A DNA stretch of 64,000 nucleotides, taken from NCBI GenBank assembly GCA_947503285.1, contig CANNDD010000004.1, positions 124,001-188,000 on the forward strand. The letters run 5' to 3'. Below, piece after piece: positions 17,142 to 25,854 of this stretch; position 1 is the first letter of the stretch, and the number at the start of each line of letters is the position of its first letter. The translations under genes were made by a program, and so were the position numbers. A model generated the notes under the pieces. The model did no database searches, was not told the origin of the DNA, and saw only the letters and a program-made list of their open reading frames with translations. Source of the DNA: an uncultured Croceitalea sp. (GTDB lineage: Bacteria; Bacteroidota; Bacteroidia; Flavobacteriales; Flavobacteriaceae).

Positions 17142-19313
17142 TCATTTTTTGGCTTCGACCAAATCCAATTGCTCCACGCTTACATTCGTGGTAAATAGGC
17201 CATAGTTGACTACGGCTTTATTTTTTTCCAACTTATAAATGGTACCTACAGCTTTTCCGTCAAAGAGGCGCACCCGGTCACCGACTTTGAAAACAGGTCT
17301 TGGTTTCGCCTTTTCAGCTTGAGCAGCTTTTTTCTTGTTGATGACCTTTTCTTTACGGACCTTGACTATTTTTTGTTCCAGCTCATTGGCAACCTGCTTC
17401 TTTTGTGCCTTTTTGGCCTTTGCCTGCTTCGCAGTGGTCTTTTTGCGTTTGCTATTTTCAGTTTCCACAATACGCAACAACTCAGATATCAACGGCCGCT
17501 TTTTATTGTCCAAAAAGTACTTTTCGGCAGCATCGTTCAATTTATTGCCCAAATAGATCATGCGCTGGTTGTGGTCATACTGCTCTTGGTAGTTCTCCAA
17601 CTTCGATTTGACCTTGGCGTTAAGCGCTTCCAATTTTTTGGCCTCTTCCCGGGCCTTGGTTTCCTCATCTTGCAAACGGGAACCTGTTTTAGCCATTTTA
17701 CTACGTTCTTGTTGTAGTTTTGAAATGGTCGCATCAAAACGGACCTTGCCGCGGTCAATCTTTTTTTTGGCCTTATTGATCAATGAATAGGGGATTCCAT
17801 TTTTCTGGGCTACCTCAAAGGTAAATGAGCTGCCTGCTTCGCCCAAAATCAACTGAAAAGTAGGCTGTAGGGTCTTATTGTCAAAACGCATGTTCGCATT
17901 TGCGGCATGTGGCAGTTCATTGGCCAAAAGCTTTAAATTGGCGTAATGCGTCGTAATGACACCATAAGCGCCCCTTTCGTAAAAGACCTCTAAAAAACTC
18001 TCGGCCAGGGCACCTCCTAATTCCGGGTCTGAACCCGTGCCAAATTCGTCTATCAAAAAAAGTGTTTTGTCGTTGCACTTTTTCAAGAACTGATTCATGT
18101 TCTTTAGACGGTAACTATACGTGCTCAAATGGTTTTCAATGGATTGGTTGTCGCCAATATCAGTTAGGATCTTCTCAAAAAAACACACCTTACTCCGTTC
18201 ATGTACCGGAATCAACAAACCGCTTTGTAACATGACTTGTAACAGGCCGATAGTCTTCAACGTAATGCTTTTGCCCCCCGCATTCGGCCCTGAAATGACA
18301 ATGATTCGATTTTTAGGATGTAACTCAATGGTCTGGGGCCATGTCTTTTCCTTTTTTGACTTATTGCTTAAATATAAGAGTGGATGGTAGGCATCACGCA
18401 ATACTAAATGACGTTCTTCAGATAGTTCAGGAAGGATGGCATTGAGTTCTTCAGCATACTTTGCCTTAGCAGAAGTGATGTCAATATGGGTAAAATAGTG
18501 CTGGTAATTGGATAACAATTCTTGATAGGGCCTGATCTCGTTGGTCAGCGCGTTTAGGATCCTTTGGATCTCCTCTTTTTCCTCAAACTCAAGGTTACTG
18601 AGTTCTTGACTGAATTGCAAGGTGGTCTCAGGAACGATATAAACGATGCTTCCTGTTTTTGAGGCACCCATTACGGTACCCCGTACTTTCTTACGATACA
18701 TGGCCTTTACCGCTAAAACCCTTCTATTATCCACAACCGATTCACGAATCTCATCTAAAAAATCAGCCGTCTGATAGCGGGTCATGGCTGCATTAAAGCT
18801 TTGGTTGATCTTACCACGTACTTGGTTGATCTGGTGACGGATATGTTTCAAATCCAAAGAAGCGTCATCGCGGATCTCACCAAACTTATCAATGATATTG
18901 TCAATACTATTGGGGATGATAAGGTTCTCTTCAAACAATTCGGCATACGCGAAGAGTAGGGGATAATAGTCTTTAAACTTTTTGAAGAATTTTTTATGCA
19001 CCGTCACCTGACTACACAACGCCCCTATCCTTCTAAAACCGGAAAGCTCTAAAGTCGTGTTTTCGATGTTCAATAACTTCAATTCTTTGGTAATCGCATC
19101 AAAACCGTGATTGGGGATCCTGTTATCATTCGCAAAAGATGCCAGGTATTCCGACGTTTGTCCTAAAACGGTTAGCAAAGACCTTTGGTCAACTAAGGGC
19201 ATTAAATGAAGTACTTCCTCTTTACCCAACGCTGTATTACATCGGGCCTTTAGTTGCTCCAATACGGTAGGGAACTCTAAGTCTTGAAGTGTTTTTGTGT
19301 TTATCTGCTGCAT
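17142..19313 (-). CDS. mutS2: MutS2-type DNA-binding ATPase without Smr domain
   Basis: MutS2 proteins bind branched or stalled nucleic-acid structures and, in some bacteria, rescue collided ribosomes. The 723-residue protein has the core/lever helices, Walker A GPNAGGKSITLKT (~residue 345), Walker B LFLIDEFGTGSDPELGGAL, a long charged coiled coil (~520-600), and a Lys/Ala-rich linker to a KOW-like end (FKVGDRVRLFDGKAVGTIYK). The sequence then stops: no Smr endonuclease domain is present. Loss of Smr is a real feature of this protein, as the frame closes normally. It ends upstream of the lipoprotein gene. Confidence 0.92.
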   Translation of the reverse strand: MQQINTKTLQDLEFPTVLEQLKARCNTALGKEEVLHLMPLVDQRSLLTVLGQTSEYLASFANDNRIPNHGFDAITKELKLLNIENTTLELSGFRRIGALCSQVTVHKKFFKKFKDYYPLLFAYAELFEENLIIPNSIDNIIDKFGEIRDDASLDLKHIRHQINQVRGKINQSFNAAMTRYQTADFLDEIRESVVDNRRVLAVKAMYRKKVRGTVMGASKTGSIVYIVPETTLQFSQELSNLEFEEKEEIQRILNALTNEIRPYQELLSNYQHYFTHIDITSAKAKYAEELNAILPELSEERHLVLRDAYHPLLYLSNKSKKEKTWPQTIELHPKNRIIVISGPNAGGKSITLKTIGLLQVMLQSGLLIPVHERSKVCFFEKILTDIGDNQSIENHLSTYSYRLKNMNQFLKKCNDKTLFLIDEFGTGSDPELGGALAESFLEVFYERGAYGVITTHYANLKLLANELPHAANANMRFDNKTLQPTFQLILGEAGSSFTFEVAQKNGIPYSLINKAKKKIDRGKVRFDATISKLQQERSKMAKTGSRLQDEETKAREEAKKLEALNAKVKSKLENYQEQYDHNQRMIYLGNKLNDAAEKYFLDNKKRPLISELLRIVETENSKRKKTTAKQAKAKKAQKKQVANELEQKIVKVRKEKVINKKKAAQAEKAKPRPVFKVGDRVRLFDGKAVGTIYKLEKNKAVVNYGLFTTNVSVEQLDLVEAKK

Positions 19314-19382
19314 TTTCTTTTTCTAGCGCTGGCAAAGATACGTATTCTGACAGCTTACCATTTATACGGTATGCATGCGTTT

Positions 19383-21659
19383 TTAGCCGGTATATTCAGA
19401 TAACAGCTTATCTAAGGCCTCCACGACCTGTTCGGCATCCGTTTTCGTAAAACACAAGGGAGGTTTGGTTTTTAGCACACTGTCATCCGGTCCATCGGTA
19501 CTAATGAGGATATGTCTTTGACGGAGGCCATTTTTTAGATATTGTGCAAGTTTATGGTGGGTATTGATCGTACCGGCATGAACAATATCGATTCCTAAAA
19601 AAAGCCCTGAACCCCTTACATCACCAATGGTCTTGTGTGTTTTTTGTAGCGCTGTAAGCATATCTTTGTAGTAATCGCCAACAGCTTTGGCATTTTGTTG
19701 CAGACCTTCTTCTGCTATGACCTCTAAAACCGATAGACCAACGGCACATGATACGGGATTCCCTCCAAAAGAACTAAAGAACTCCACGCCTTTTTCAAAA
19801 GAGGCCGCTATTTCATCCGTGGTCACTACAGCGCCGATAGGGTGGCCATTGCCCATAGGTTTGCCTAAAATCACCATATCAGGGATGACACCATGCATTT
19901 CAAAACCCCAAAAATGATTACCCAATCTTCCAAATCCCGTTTGTACTTCATCACTGATACAGATCCCACCTTGCTTCCTAATCATCGGGTAGACTTTTTT
20001 TAAATAACCAGGCGCCAAAGGTACTTGACCCCCACAGCCAACGATAGGTTCGGCAATAAAGGCGGCAATTTGTTCGGTGTTTTCGGCAATCAAGCTTTTG
20101 AGATCATCCGCATAATGCGCTCCTGCTCCAGAACCGGTGTAGGCACCCCTAAAAGTATCCGGAAGCTTGGTTTTTATAACATAATCTTTCTGTCCTTGCC
20201 CTTTGGCGCTATTGAATTTGTAATCGCTGATATCAATGGAAATTTGGGTGTTGCCATGATAACCATGTTCGACAACACAGATCTTTTCCTTTTTGGTATG
20301 GGCTTTTGCCATTCGAATGGCAAGGTCACTGGCCGCACTTCCAGAATTGACAAAGAAGACCTTATTCAATGATTTGGGGAACTTGGAAAGCAATTTTTGG
20401 GCATACTCCGGTAATAAGTCATAGAGATAGCGGGTATTGGTATTCAATACTGACATTTGTTTTAGGGCAGCCGCCACGACTTTCGGATGACAATGGCCTA
20501 CATGCGGAATATTATTGTAAGCGTCCAAAAATGTATTCCCCTCTTGATCATACATGTATTGAAACGCGGAACCAGACATAGGGATAGGTTTCATATAACT
20601 GACGGATAAAATAGAGCTCAGGTGCTTTTGCCTGCGTTTCAAAAGGTCATCCGTAGTACCCTTTTTTTGGTTTTTAAATCCAACAGCACTTCTGAATTCT
20701 TGATTCACCATTACTGGATTCAACTTAATCCATCGGTATAGCATAGCCCACGCATTTTCTTCACTAACAGCTACATAACTATTTTCTGGATGCATCCGTT
20801 TGGCATAGGCAGCATTACAAACACTGGTACAAAGCCGTGCGGCAATCAAATAATACAATAGGGCTATTTCATCCTCTTTAAGGGGTACACTATCATGATA
20901 TCCTTGAAGAACCGAACAAGCCCATACCAAAGGGTTATCTTTATCATAAGCGATATAGGTCATGGCAATGGCAACCTCATTGACCAATGGGGCGTAAGTC
21001 AGATCTCCGAAGTCAATGATTCCGGAAACACGTGCTCCTTTTAAGAGTAGATTCCATTCGTTCGCATCATTGTGAATGACTTGTTTGCGAAGCACCGGTA
21101 AAAAGGGGGCTACATGAATCTCATATTGTTGGAAAAAATAATGGACTAGGCTTCGATTTCGTCGATTTTCAATGAACGGTAAAAACTTTTTGTTCAAATG
21201 AAAGTGCTGTAGATCCCACTCCCAGGTGCGTGCCTTTAACACATAATCATCAAACTTTTCGAGTTGTATATCCATTTTTCCCAAGAACGTTCCAATCGAT
21301 TTGGCGATTGTTTTAGCGATGGTCACATCACCCACGAAAGTACCTTCTAGAAAAGACAACAGCCTTATAATATTCTTTTTGCCATCAATGACGACCACCT
21401 TGAGGTAATTTGAATCCAATAGTGGAATAGGAACTGGGTAATCGCCGGTATTCGTTTTGGCCAAGTGCAAAAGAACGGTATTCTCAGCAGTAAGTATATC
21501 CCATAAAAGCTTTGTGTACTGGTATGTTTTAAAAATAAAACGATTGGTATTATTTACCACCAAGTAGTTGGTATTAGCATAGCCCACCAATTTTTTGATT
21601 TCCGGTACCTGAAAACCATATTCCCCTTGTAGCACTTCCTTTAAACCCAAAGCAGTCAA
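19383..21659 (-). CDS. Fusion of an APH-type kinase domain and a class III aminotransferase
   Basis: Residues ~1-300 form an aminoglycoside phosphotransferase/choline-kinase-like domain with the catalytic [10 protein letters not shown] loop (H196, D198) and IIDFGD (D216). Residues ~330-758 form a class III PLP aminotransferase with [16 protein letters not shown], the VEHGYHGNT segment, [19 protein letters not shown] and [13 protein letters not shown], which carries the PLP lysine. Such fusions resemble AGXT2L-type phospho-lyases, where a kinase makes a phosphorylated amino alcohol that the PLP domain eliminates. It overlaps the DUF1611 gene by 4 bp, hence one operon with the D-glutamate-type genes. 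Confidence 0.85.
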   Translation of the reverse strand: MTALGLKEVLQGEYGFQVPEIKKLVGYANTNYLVVNNTNRFIFKTYQYTKLLWDILTAENTVLLHLAKTNTGDYPVPIPLLDSNYLKVVVIDGKKNIIRLLSFLEGTFVGDVTIAKTIAKSIGTFLGKMDIQLEKFDDYVLKARTWEWDLQHFHLNKKFLPFIENRRNRSLVHYFFQQYEIHVAPFLPVLRKQVIHNDANEWNLLLKGARVSGIIDFGDLTYAPLVNEVAIAMTYIAYDKDNPLVWACSVLQGYHDSVPLKEDEIALLYYLIAARLCTSVCNAAYAKRMHPENSYVAVSEENAWAMLYRWIKLNPVMVNQEFRSAVGFKNQKKGTTDDLLKRRQKHLSSILSVSYMKPIPMSGSAFQYMYDQEGNTFLDAYNNIPHVGHCHPKVVAAALKQMSVLNTNTRYLYDLLPEYAQKLLSKFPKSLNKVFFVNSGSAASDLAIRMAKAHTKKEKICVVEHGYHGNTQISIDISDYKFNSAKGQGQKDYVIKTKLPDTFRGAYTGSGAGAHYADDLKSLIAENTEQIAAFIAEPIVGCGGQVPLAPGYLKKVYPMIRKQGGICISDEVQTGFGRLGNHFWGFEMHGVIPDMVILGKPMGNGHPIGAVVTTDEIAASFEKGVEFFSSFGGNPVSCAVGLSVLEVIAEEGLQQNAKAVGDYYKDMLTALQKTHKTIGDVRGSGLFLGIDIVHAGTINTHHKLAQYLKNGLRQRHILISTDGPDDSVLKTKPPLCFTKTDAEQVVEALDKLLSEYTG

Positions 21660-22696
21660 TTTTCAAATATCGCATTGACCAAAACTTCCGTTCCGTTACG
21701 CACCACGTCAGTGGTGGGTAATCCGGTAAGTTTTGAGATTTCGTCAATTTTGCCGCGGGCTTCCGCATCCTTTAATCCTACGGTATTCAAGGCAACCCCT
21801 ATGGTTTTTGTCGGGGTATGTGCACCACAAACGCTTGCTACGGCCTCATTTAAACGAATAAATTCATCTAAAGGTGGAATTTTAATATGCGATACGGGAT
21901 AGCGTAAATGGGTATGGGCCGCTTTATGGCAAAGTATCAGGTGTGTGGGCTGTGAACCTCGAATCAAAGGTAAGGTCGCCGTACTACCCGGATGTGCTAA
22001 AGAACCCTGACCTTCAATAATAATGATTTCTTTGTCCGCTTGCTCTAAAACGGCCTGTTCCACGGCTCCAGCGGCCTGATCTACCTTGATGGCATCTAAA
22101 GGTATGCCATTGCCCATAAGGGTAATCCCTATTTGTCCGGTCGGTACGAAACCGACTTTGTTGCCCCTTTTCTTTAAAGCCGCATACAGTTCAAGACCTG
22201 AGGTCATCTTACCTGCCGCCATATCGGTACCGATCATTAAAATACGTTTGTTGTCAAGCTTAGCAGCTTTAGCCGTGGCAATAGGATAGGAGGGTGCCGG
22301 TTTTCGAACATCCCATATGCCCTGTCCCTTTTGGGTCAAAAGATGACCAAAACGGGTATTCAAATCATCGTGCAAGCCATTTATCAATGAAAGTCCATTT
22401 TTTAGGGCATATGAAATGGGTTCATCCCATGCTGAGGGAAACCGCCCACCAGAGGGGGCGATACCAAGCACAATGATTTCACTACCAAGGGCAACAGCTT
22501 TTTCAACGGAGCCCAAAACCGGAATTTGATAGGGTAAGCCGACCGCTTCTTGCACGGTCATGCCCGCATAGTTGGAATCTATAATGCAGGTTATGGGGTG
22601 TTTAGAGAACCGCATAAGGCCATAGCCCATTTTTCCTGAATCGTTATCCAAGGCACCTTCCATATAGATGCATAGCTTTTTGGTGGAATCGAACAT
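21656..22696 (-). CDS. dgcN: DUF1611 protein, probable D-glutamate N-acyltransferase (DgcN-like)
   Basis: Starting at the ATG at 22696 gives MFDSTKKLCIYMEGALDNDS, which fits the family and leaves a 10-bp gap to the epimerase gene; the longer frame up to 22789 overlaps it and is unlikely. The N-terminal part is Rossmann-like and the C-terminal part is a P-loop-like domain with MIGTDMAAGKMTSGLELYAA near residue 155 and IIIIEGQGSLAHPG. DUF1611 members act as DgcN, acetylating D-glutamate. Pairing with an enolase-family epimerase supports this. Acyl donor and exact substrate are inferred. Confidence 0.75.
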   Translation of the reverse strand: MFDSTKKLCIYMEGALDNDSGKMGYGLMRFSKHPITCIIDSNYAGMTVQEAVGLPYQIPVLGSVEKAVALGSEIIVLGIAPSGGRFPSAWDEPISYALKNGLSLINGLHDDLNTRFGHLLTQKGQGIWDVRKPAPSYPIATAKAAKLDNKRILMIGTDMAAGKMTSGLELYAALKKRGNKVGFVPTGQIGITLMGNGIPLDAIKVDQAAGAVEQAVLEQADKEIIIIEGQGSLAHPGSTATLPLIRGSQPTHLILCHKAAHTHLRYPVSHIKIPPLDEFIRLNEAVASVCGAHTPTKTIGVALNTVGLKDAEARGKIDEISKLTGLPTTDVVRNGTEVLVNAIFEN

Positions 22697-22706
22697 AAAA
22701 AACGTT

Positions 22707-23750
22707 TTATAAATTATGCTTAAAAGCACCTCCGTGACCAGCAATATCCAAGGGCATGGTAATTTCATTGACCAAGGGTGCCCCTTCACAAGGGTCAGGA
22801 TCCAAATTTAGATGGGAATCTAGATCAATATGGTCCAGTATTCCTGAGACGGCGGCTGCAGCGGCAATTGAAATCGAAGACTCACCCATACAACCGATCA
22901 TGGTCTTTAATTTAAAGGCATGGGCCGTAGCAATTATTCGTAAAGCACCCGTGATACCACCACATTTCATCAATTTCATATTGACACCGTCAACGGCATG
23001 GGCCCATTTGGGAATATCAGTAGCGAAACGACACGATTCATCAACAAAAATGGGTAGTGGCCTATTTTTATAAAGTTGGGAAAGATCGTATTCTTGGCCT
23101 TCTTTTAAGGGCTGTTCCACATAGCCGCACTCGCGTGCCGCCAGCCACTGCATCATATGTTTGGCATCATCTAAAGACCAGCCCCCATTGGCATCGACCC
23201 GAATCGAAATCGGATACTTTTTATGATAGTCCAATACTTCATTGTATAGGGCCTTATCAGCTTCAATTCCGTCAGTACTCCCCAATTTGACCTTTAAAGT
23301 CCGTAATCCCATATTCTCCAAGATCAACGGCAGTCGTTCTTTAGCTTCATTCGGCCCCATGATACCAATGGTAATGGAGGTAGCTTGTTTTGGTTTTGAA
23401 AAACCCAATAGCTGATAGAGGGGTAGGCCTGCTTTTTTTGCCAGAAGGTCCCAAAGCGCGATATCCAAGGCGGCCAAAGCACACGGGGCTATATTAGAGC
23501 TCAAGCCGGCATCATAGGTTTCAAAAGGGGAGGTAAGATCGGGCTTTGTCGCTAAAAATCGTTCCAAGGCTTCTTGTGCGGCCTCAGGGGTAGCAGCACC
23601 CTCGGATTCCCCTGGTGAGGTTTCTCCCCAACCTGTGTAGTTGCCATCGGTCACGGAAACGTATAAATTCGATTGCCCATCACGCACCCCCCTGCTGATA
23701 CGTAATGGAAACAATTTTTTTAGATATAAGGTTTTATAGGCTATTTGCAT
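22707..23750 (-). CDS. dgcA: Enolase-superfamily dipeptide / N-acyl amino acid epimerase
   Basis: A 347-residue member of the muconate-lactonizing-enzyme subgroup. The catalytic lysine motif TLKVKLGS (KxK), and the metal ligands in RVDANGGWS, YVEQPL and IFVDESC, are in order, and the second lysine lies in GVNMKLMKCGGI. This matches L-Ala-D/L-Glu epimerases and the DgcA N-acetyl-D-glutamate racemase. Next to a DUF1611 gene the second role is favoured, giving D-Glu to N-acyl-L-Glu; recycling of murein dipeptide is the alternative. It is first in the minus-strand operon, divergent from ung. Confidence 0.85.
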   Translation of the reverse strand: MQIAYKTLYLKKLFPLRISRGVRDGQSNLYVSVTDGNYTGWGETSPGESEGAATPEAAQEALERFLATKPDLTSPFETYDAGLSSNIAPCALAALDIALWDLLAKKAGLPLYQLLGFSKPKQATSITIGIMGPNEAKERLPLILENMGLRTLKVKLGSTDGIEADKALYNEVLDYHKKYPISIRVDANGGWSLDDAKHMMQWLAARECGYVEQPLKEGQEYDLSQLYKNRPLPIFVDESCRFATDIPKWAHAVDGVNMKLMKCGGITGALRIIATAHAFKLKTMIGCMGESSISIAAAAAVSGILDHIDLDSHLNLDPDPCEGAPLVNEITMPLDIAGHGGAFKHNL

Positions 23751-23858
23751 CCGCTTGATTTGTTTTTTCGGTATTGTTCCCTAAAGTATTGGATTTTGAC
23801 TTTTAATTCAAGAATAAGTTCGATCAAAGTTTAAATTTGTATTCAAAATTAGTCGGTC

Positions 23859-24524
23859 ATGGATGTGAACATAGATGCAACTTGGAAAACCCATTTGCAG
23901 CCCGAATTTGAAAAACCCTATTTTAAGCAATTGGCCGCATTCGTAAAAAAGGAATACCAACATCATACGTGTTACCCCAAGGGAAAGGACATTTTCGCGG
24001 CATTTGACCATTGTCCGTTTCAAGAGACCAAGGTCGTCATCATTGGCCAAGATCCCTATCATGGGCCGAACCAAGCAAATGGACTATGCTTTTCAGTAAA
24101 GGACGGTATTCCGCATCCTCCTTCGCTGGTCAATATCTTTAAGGAAATCAAGGTCGATCTGGGTATTGCATACCCTAAAAGTGGCAATTTAGAGCGCTGG
24201 GCGGCACAAGGCGTCCTATTATTGAATGCTACCTTGACCGTTAGGGCCCATCAGGCTGGTAGTCATCAGAACAAGGGTTGGGAACAATTTACCGATGCCG
24301 TTATTCGGTTGGTGTCCCAAAGGCATGAAAATTTGGTTTTTTTATTATGGGGAGGCTTCGCCAAAAAGAAAAAACAGCTCATCGATACCTCAAAACACCA
24401 TGTGTTGGAGTCAGGACATCCTTCACCATTAAGCGCAAATAGGGGCCTATGGTTCGGCAACGGTCATTTTAGTAAAACCAATGACATCTTAAAGCAAACG
24501 GAAAGACCGTTGATAAGTTGGTGA
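23859..24524 (+). CDS. ung: Uracil-DNA glycosylase, family 1
   Basis: Removes uracil from DNA in base-excision repair. The 221-residue length is normal. Motif A is VIIGQDPYHGPNQANGLCFSV (GQDPYH with the catalytic Asp), the uracil-binding Asn lies in LLLNATLTV, and the DNA-intercalation loop is HPSPLSANRG (HPSP). WGGFAKKK also matches. Single gene, divergent from the dgcA-like gene. Confidence 0.97.
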   Translation: MDVNIDATWKTHLQPEFEKPYFKQLAAFVKKEYQHHTCYPKGKDIFAAFDHCPFQETKVVIIGQDPYHGPNQANGLCFSVKDGIPHPPSLVNIFKEIKVDLGIAYPKSGNLERWAAQGVLLLNATLTVRAHQAGSHQNKGWEQFTDAVIRLVSQRHENLVFLLWGGFAKKKKQLIDTSKHHVLESGHPSPLSANRGLWFGNGHFSKTNDILKQTERPLISW

Positions 24525-24602
24525 CTAAAAATTAAGAAGGACTGTTAAAACAATAAGAAAATTATTACGTTTGTTGTATAGGTACGTATAAAAATCCATG
24601 GG

Positions 24603-25004
24603 GTGGGTAGAATAAAATCGATTTTATTGATTGATGACGATGAGACGACCAATTTTCTTAATAAACTATTTGTCAAACAATTAGATTCAAATTTAGAAGT
24701 AAATGTCGTGCTCAACGGAAAAGAGGCTATTGACTTTCTGGTTCTAAACGGAAAAGAGATAACCCCTTGCCTAATAGTGTTGGACACCAACATGCCCGTC
24801 ATGAATGGCTGGGAATTTCTTGCGAATTATGACGAAAAGTTCGATGCCGACTTCAAAGAAAGAAACACTGTCGTAATGTTGACCGCCGTCGATACGGAAA
24901 AGGTGGTCGCCAAGGCGATGGCTGACCCGAATGTGGATGATACGGCGCAAAAGCCTTTATCGGACCTGACTTTTCGCGTGCTGATCAACAAACACTTTTC
25001 TTGA
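24603..25004 (+). CDS. Single-domain response regulator (receiver)
   Basis: A 133-residue CheY-like receiver with no output domain. The acidic pocket is in ILLIDDDETTNF, the phosphoacceptor Asp in VLDTNMPVMNGWEF, the conserved Thr in VVMLTAVD and the Lys in AQKPLSD. The start is GTG at 24603; an ATG at 24598 is out of frame and soon stops. No histidine kinase is adjacent, so its partner is elsewhere. It converges on the substrate-binding protein gene, leaving one base between stops. Confidence 0.88.
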   Translation: MGRIKSILLIDDDETTNFLNKLFVKQLDSNLEVNVVLNGKEAIDFLVLNGKEITPCLIVLDTNMPVMNGWEFLANYDEKFDADFKERNTVVMLTAVDTEKVVAKAMADPNVDDTAQKPLSDLTFRVLINKHFS

Positions 25005-25005
25005 T

Positions 25006-25854
25006 TCAAGGGTACAGGAATCTATCGTCCTTCCTGATTTGAGAAAGCAATTCTAAGGATACTAAGCGTTCTTGAACGTCTTTCAAACTTTGACTTGACA
25101 GCTGTTGCTGTCCCCAAGTGGTCAATGACAACCATTGTCGTACATCGGTTACATCATGGCCATATCGATTGGCTATGGTACGGTCGATACTTGGAATTTT
25201 CTTGAATTCCATCGAATAGGTATTGATGACTTCCAATATATGGCCTAAAAGCGAACTGTTGTTTGAAATAAAATCATCTGTGGCGGCAATAACAAAACAG
25301 GGCCAAGGGGTTGGACAATCATCCAAACGCCTAAAAACCTTGGCATCCACCAAGGGTTTCGTGGTGAAGCGCTCCCACATAAAATAATCGGCCTGACCTT
25401 GACTTAATGCCGCAACCGCCCCATCTAGATTATGAATGATCTCGAACTGCAGGTTTTCGGTATTCCACCCTTGATTATGAGCATTTACAAAGGCCATCAA
25501 ATGGCTTCCACTTCCTTTTCTACTTATGGCGGCCTTAGTACCTTTAAGATCGGCCAGTGCATGATAAGGGCTTTTGTAGGCCACATGGATACCCCATAAT
25601 AGGGGTGAGGCGATATATTCTTGTACGATTTTTGTGGAATTACCTTCAGAAATACTTTTAACGATTCCTTCAGTTAAAATGATGGCCAAATCGGTTTCCC
25701 CGTCGGCTAGCATTTGCGACATCCTACCCGTGCCTTCAGGAATATCGGTCCAACTTAAATCAATACCTCTATCTTCGAAGGCACCATCAGCAATGGCCAT
25801 GTGCCACGGAAGGTTAAAATGCTCAGGCACCCCGACAATCTTAACTTTTTTCAT
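25006..25854 (-). CDS. Periplasmic-binding-fold protein, NMT1/THI5-like
   Basis: A 282-residue type 2 periplasmic-binding fold: VGVPEHFNLPWHMAIADGAF, then DGETDLAIILTEGIVKSI, RKGSGSHLMAFV and SQGQADYFMWERFTTKPLV follow the pattern of NMT1/SsuA-type proteins. Unusually, no signal peptide is present, so it should stay in the cytoplasm. No ABC permease or ATPase gene is nearby. Its start overlaps the stop of ppk1 by 4 bp (ATGA), so it is translated with ppk1. Ligand unknown; a cytoplasmic enzyme of the same fold is possible. Confidence 0.8.
   Translation of the reverse strand: MKKVKIVGVPEHFNLPWHMAIADGAFEDRGIDLSWTDIPEGTGRMSQMLADGETDLAIILTEGIVKSISEGNSTKIVQEYIASPLLWGIHVAYKSPYHALADLKGTKAAISRKGSGSHLMAFVNAHNQGWNTENLQFEIIHNLDGAVAALSQGQADYFMWERFTTKPLVDAKVFRRLDDCPTPWPCFVIAATDDFISNNSSLLGHILEVINTYSMEFKKIPSIDRTIANRYGHDVTDVRQWLSLTTWGQQQLSSQSLKDVQERLVSLELLSQIRKDDRFLYP

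Noticed and set aside
22697-22789. Longer start for the DUF1611 gene
   Set aside because: It would overlap the epimerase gene by ~80 bp and add residues absent from the family.
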